7,946 nucleotides of DNA from the NCBI GenBank assembly GCA_900319615.1, contig ONPE01000059.1, positions 1-7,946 on the forward strand, in the 5' to 3' direction. The position numbers were made by a program, and so were the translations under genes. Source of the stretch: an uncultured Eubacteriales bacterium (GTDB taxonomy: Bacteria; Bacillota; Clostridia; Oscillospirales; Acutalibacteraceae). Positions 6,769-7,946 of this stretch are shown in pieces. Each line of letters starts with the position of its first letter. Positions within the stretch are counted from its first letter, which is position 1. Under the pieces are notes generated by a model. It saw nothing but the letters and a program-made list of their open reading frames with translations. It was not told where the DNA came from and did not search any database.

Positions 6769-6862
6769 GTGAGAGGGGTCGGGTATTAATCTCAACGCTG
6801 TGATACATGAACCTAAGGCAAAAGATGAACGTAACAGTATGGCGTAAAAAGGCACACGTGCC
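6769..6862. repeat. Intergenic repeat copy D
   Basis: It begins GTGAGAGGGGTCGG, followed by CAACGCTGTGATACATGA and the 34-base segment (6816-6849) shared exactly with copy C at a step of 127 bases. A single palindromic unit, GGCACACGTGCC (6851-6862), leads straight into the terminator at 6863-6889. Copies C and D form a tandem pair and are the closest relatives in the set. Confidence 0.8.
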
Positions 6863-6889
6863 AAAATCCCCCTGCCGAAGCAGGGGGAT
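6863..6889 (-). terminator. Rho-independent terminator of the CBM26-like dockerin gene
   Basis: A 10-base stem (6866-6875 with 6880-6889) with a CGAA loop is followed on the minus strand by TTTT (6863-6866). It starts 31 bases after the stop codon. Stem and flanks match the hairpin at 4399-4425 except in the loop. Confidence 0.78.
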
Positions 6890-6920
6890 AAGATGTTGGA
6901 TGATATTTTATATCAAGCGA

Positions 6921-7946
6921 TTATGCGGGAATAACCTCGCCTATCGGATAGATGACATCCATCTCAGCAAGATAACGCTGGATGAAGGTAGCGTCGATGA
7001 TCTCGACAGCCTGGTTGCCGTCTACGTCAGCCTGCATGATGGTCTCCTCAACATCGCCGATGGGGTAATTTGCATCGTAACGCTGAACATATACAACGTC
7101 GAGAGGAGTTACATCTTCGTCGTTGTCAGCGTCGCCGAGTACATAGCCGCCGCCGATGATCTGCGGGCAGAAGCCTTCAACTACAGCGCCGTCAACCATG
7201 CGCCATGCGCCGCCGTCTACCAGGTTAGCGGTGATGTCGGAGGTCTGGCTGCCGTTGCCGTTGAAGATGAGACCGGTGATGTCAGCGGGAACTACCGCGC
7301 TGTATACATTGTGGCCGTCATGATCTACCTTCTCGAAGGTAGCGGGAGTACCGGGCCAATCTACGCTGGAATCAGCGCTGCCCCAATAGTAAGCGTTGAT
7401 GTCGCCCCAAGCCTCTGTATCGGTGAAGTATACTGTCATGGTAGTCTTGGGAGCATCAGCGAGCTCTACAATGTAGTTGCTGCCGTCCTGCTCACCTGTG
7501 GGAGCCCAAGCGTTGCCATCAGTAAGATCACTCTCGATGTTGACAGTCTGAACGGAAACTTCGCCGTCCTTACCGTTGAAGATAAGACCTGTGATGTCGT
7601 TCGGAACTACAGCCTTAAAGTAGCCGTTGCCTAAATCCTCGGCAGGGTTGCCGGGCCATGTGGGAGCTGCGGATGTGCCGCCCCAGTAGTAAGCGTTAAC
7701 GTCAGTCCAGTTGAGATCGTTCTTGAAGTAAACGGTCATGGTCTGGTCGGGAGCTGTTGTGGGAGCCTCTGTGGGGGTGTACTCGTCAGTCTTGACGAAT
7801 TTGAAGAGATAGCCGCCGTTCTTGCAGCCGTGAGCGTCGAGACCGGAGCCGTCGTTCTCAAACGGAACGTAGGTGTAGCCGTCCTCAGCTGTGCCGTCGC
7901 CTGCGGGACGGAAGTATACGGTGTAGATACCGTTCTCTGCAACGCC
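6921..7946 (-). CDS. Secreted starch-binding dockerin protein with two CBM26-like modules (C-terminal part)
   Basis: The frame is open to the right edge, so only the last 341 residues are seen; the Met encoded at 7737-7739 is internal because the frame continues upstream of it without a stop. Numbering from the edge: residues 1-57 are the end of an unidentified domain (contains YTVYFRPAGDG), 58-66 a short PT linker, and 70-167 and 168-262 two modules of about 98 residues. Each module has a TMTVYF strand, an aromatic set matching CBM26 starch-binding modules (W80, Y86, Y87, W88, W97; W180, Y186, Y187, W188, W197) and ITGLIFNG. The dockerin (about 268-335) has loops D272/D274/D276/T280/D283 and D307/D309/N311/E315/D318, the second followed by TFIQR, and ends with YPIGE. 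CBM26 modules bind starch, so the protein probably targets alpha-glucans, either as part of an amylase or as an adherence protein; the missing N-terminus would decide. Confidence 0.9.
   Translation of the reverse strand, partial: GVAENGIYTVYFRPAGDGTAEDGYTYVPFENDGSGLDAHGCKNGGYLFKFVKTDEYTPTEAPTTAPDQTMTVYFKNDLNWTDVNAYYWGGTSAAPTWPGNPAEDLGNGYFKAVVPNDITGLIFNGKDGEVSVQTVNIESDLTDGNAWAPTGEQDGSNYIVELADAPKTTMTVYFTDTEAWGDINAYYWGSADSSVDWPGTPATFEKVDHDGHNVYSAVVPADITGLIFNGNGSQTSDITANLVDGGAWRMVDGAVVEGFCPQIIGGGYVLGDADNDEDVTPLDVVYVQRYDANYPIGDVEETIMQADVDGNQAVEIIDATFIQRYLAEMDVIYPIGEVIPA

Noticed and set aside
6807..7634. Plus-strand open frame of 275 codons starting in repeat copy D
   Set aside because: Mostly antisense to the CBM26-like dockerin gene; no ribosome binding site and no domain.
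7736..7942. Minus-strand open frame of 68 codons at the right edge
   Set aside because: It is out of frame with the dockerin gene, whose own frame stays open across the same stretch and gives a sensible domain end and PT linker.

Overview
The window looks like chromosome from a spore-forming, gut- or rumen-type Clostridia of the Ruminococcus/Oscillospiraceae kind. Three adjacent secreted proteins carry C-terminal type I dockerins with IDATYIQR-like helices and PTEAPT-repeat linkers, a style typical of Ruminococcus-like fibre and starch degraders. The left edge holds the start of the spore gene spoVAD. Every supported gene is on the minus strand, so transcription runs right to left. No RNA gene, CRISPR array, transposase or phage gene is visible.

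Layout, left to right. 1-443: first 147 codons of spoVAD, cut by the window edge, with a leader hairpin (451-493) that would hide its ribosome binding site. 494-781: intergenic, with a degraded copy (A) of an intergenic repeat and a terminator. 782-3925: a 1047-residue secreted protein with five tandem cohesin-like modules, PT-rich linkers and a C-terminal dockerin. 3926-4480: its ribosome binding site and promoter, an unexplained GC-richer block, repeat copy B and a terminator. 4481-6421: a 646-residue secreted protein with a starch-binding-like N-terminal region, a second region of unknown function and a dockerin. 6422-6920: ribosome binding site, promoter, AT-rich DNA, repeat copies C and D in tandem, and a terminator. 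6921-7946: the C-terminal 341 residues of a third protein, with two tandem CBM26-like starch-binding modules and a dockerin; its 5' end lies beyond the window.

The two complete genes each have their own sigma-A-type promoter, strong ribosome binding site and terminator, and the partial gene has its own terminator, so they look like monocistronic units. Together they suggest a cell-surface or secreted starch-handling complex like the amylosome of Ruminococcus bromii: two dockerin proteins with starch-binding-like modules beside a multi-module protein that might act as a scaffold. That functional link is inference. No catalytic domain is visible, and no protein carries an LPXTG motif that I can see.

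The least explained feature is the intergenic repeat family, four copies in about 6.3 kb. A conserved core is followed by short GC-rich palindromes whose sequence varies while the two arms stay complementary, and three of the four copies run straight into the terminator hairpin of the neighbouring gene.
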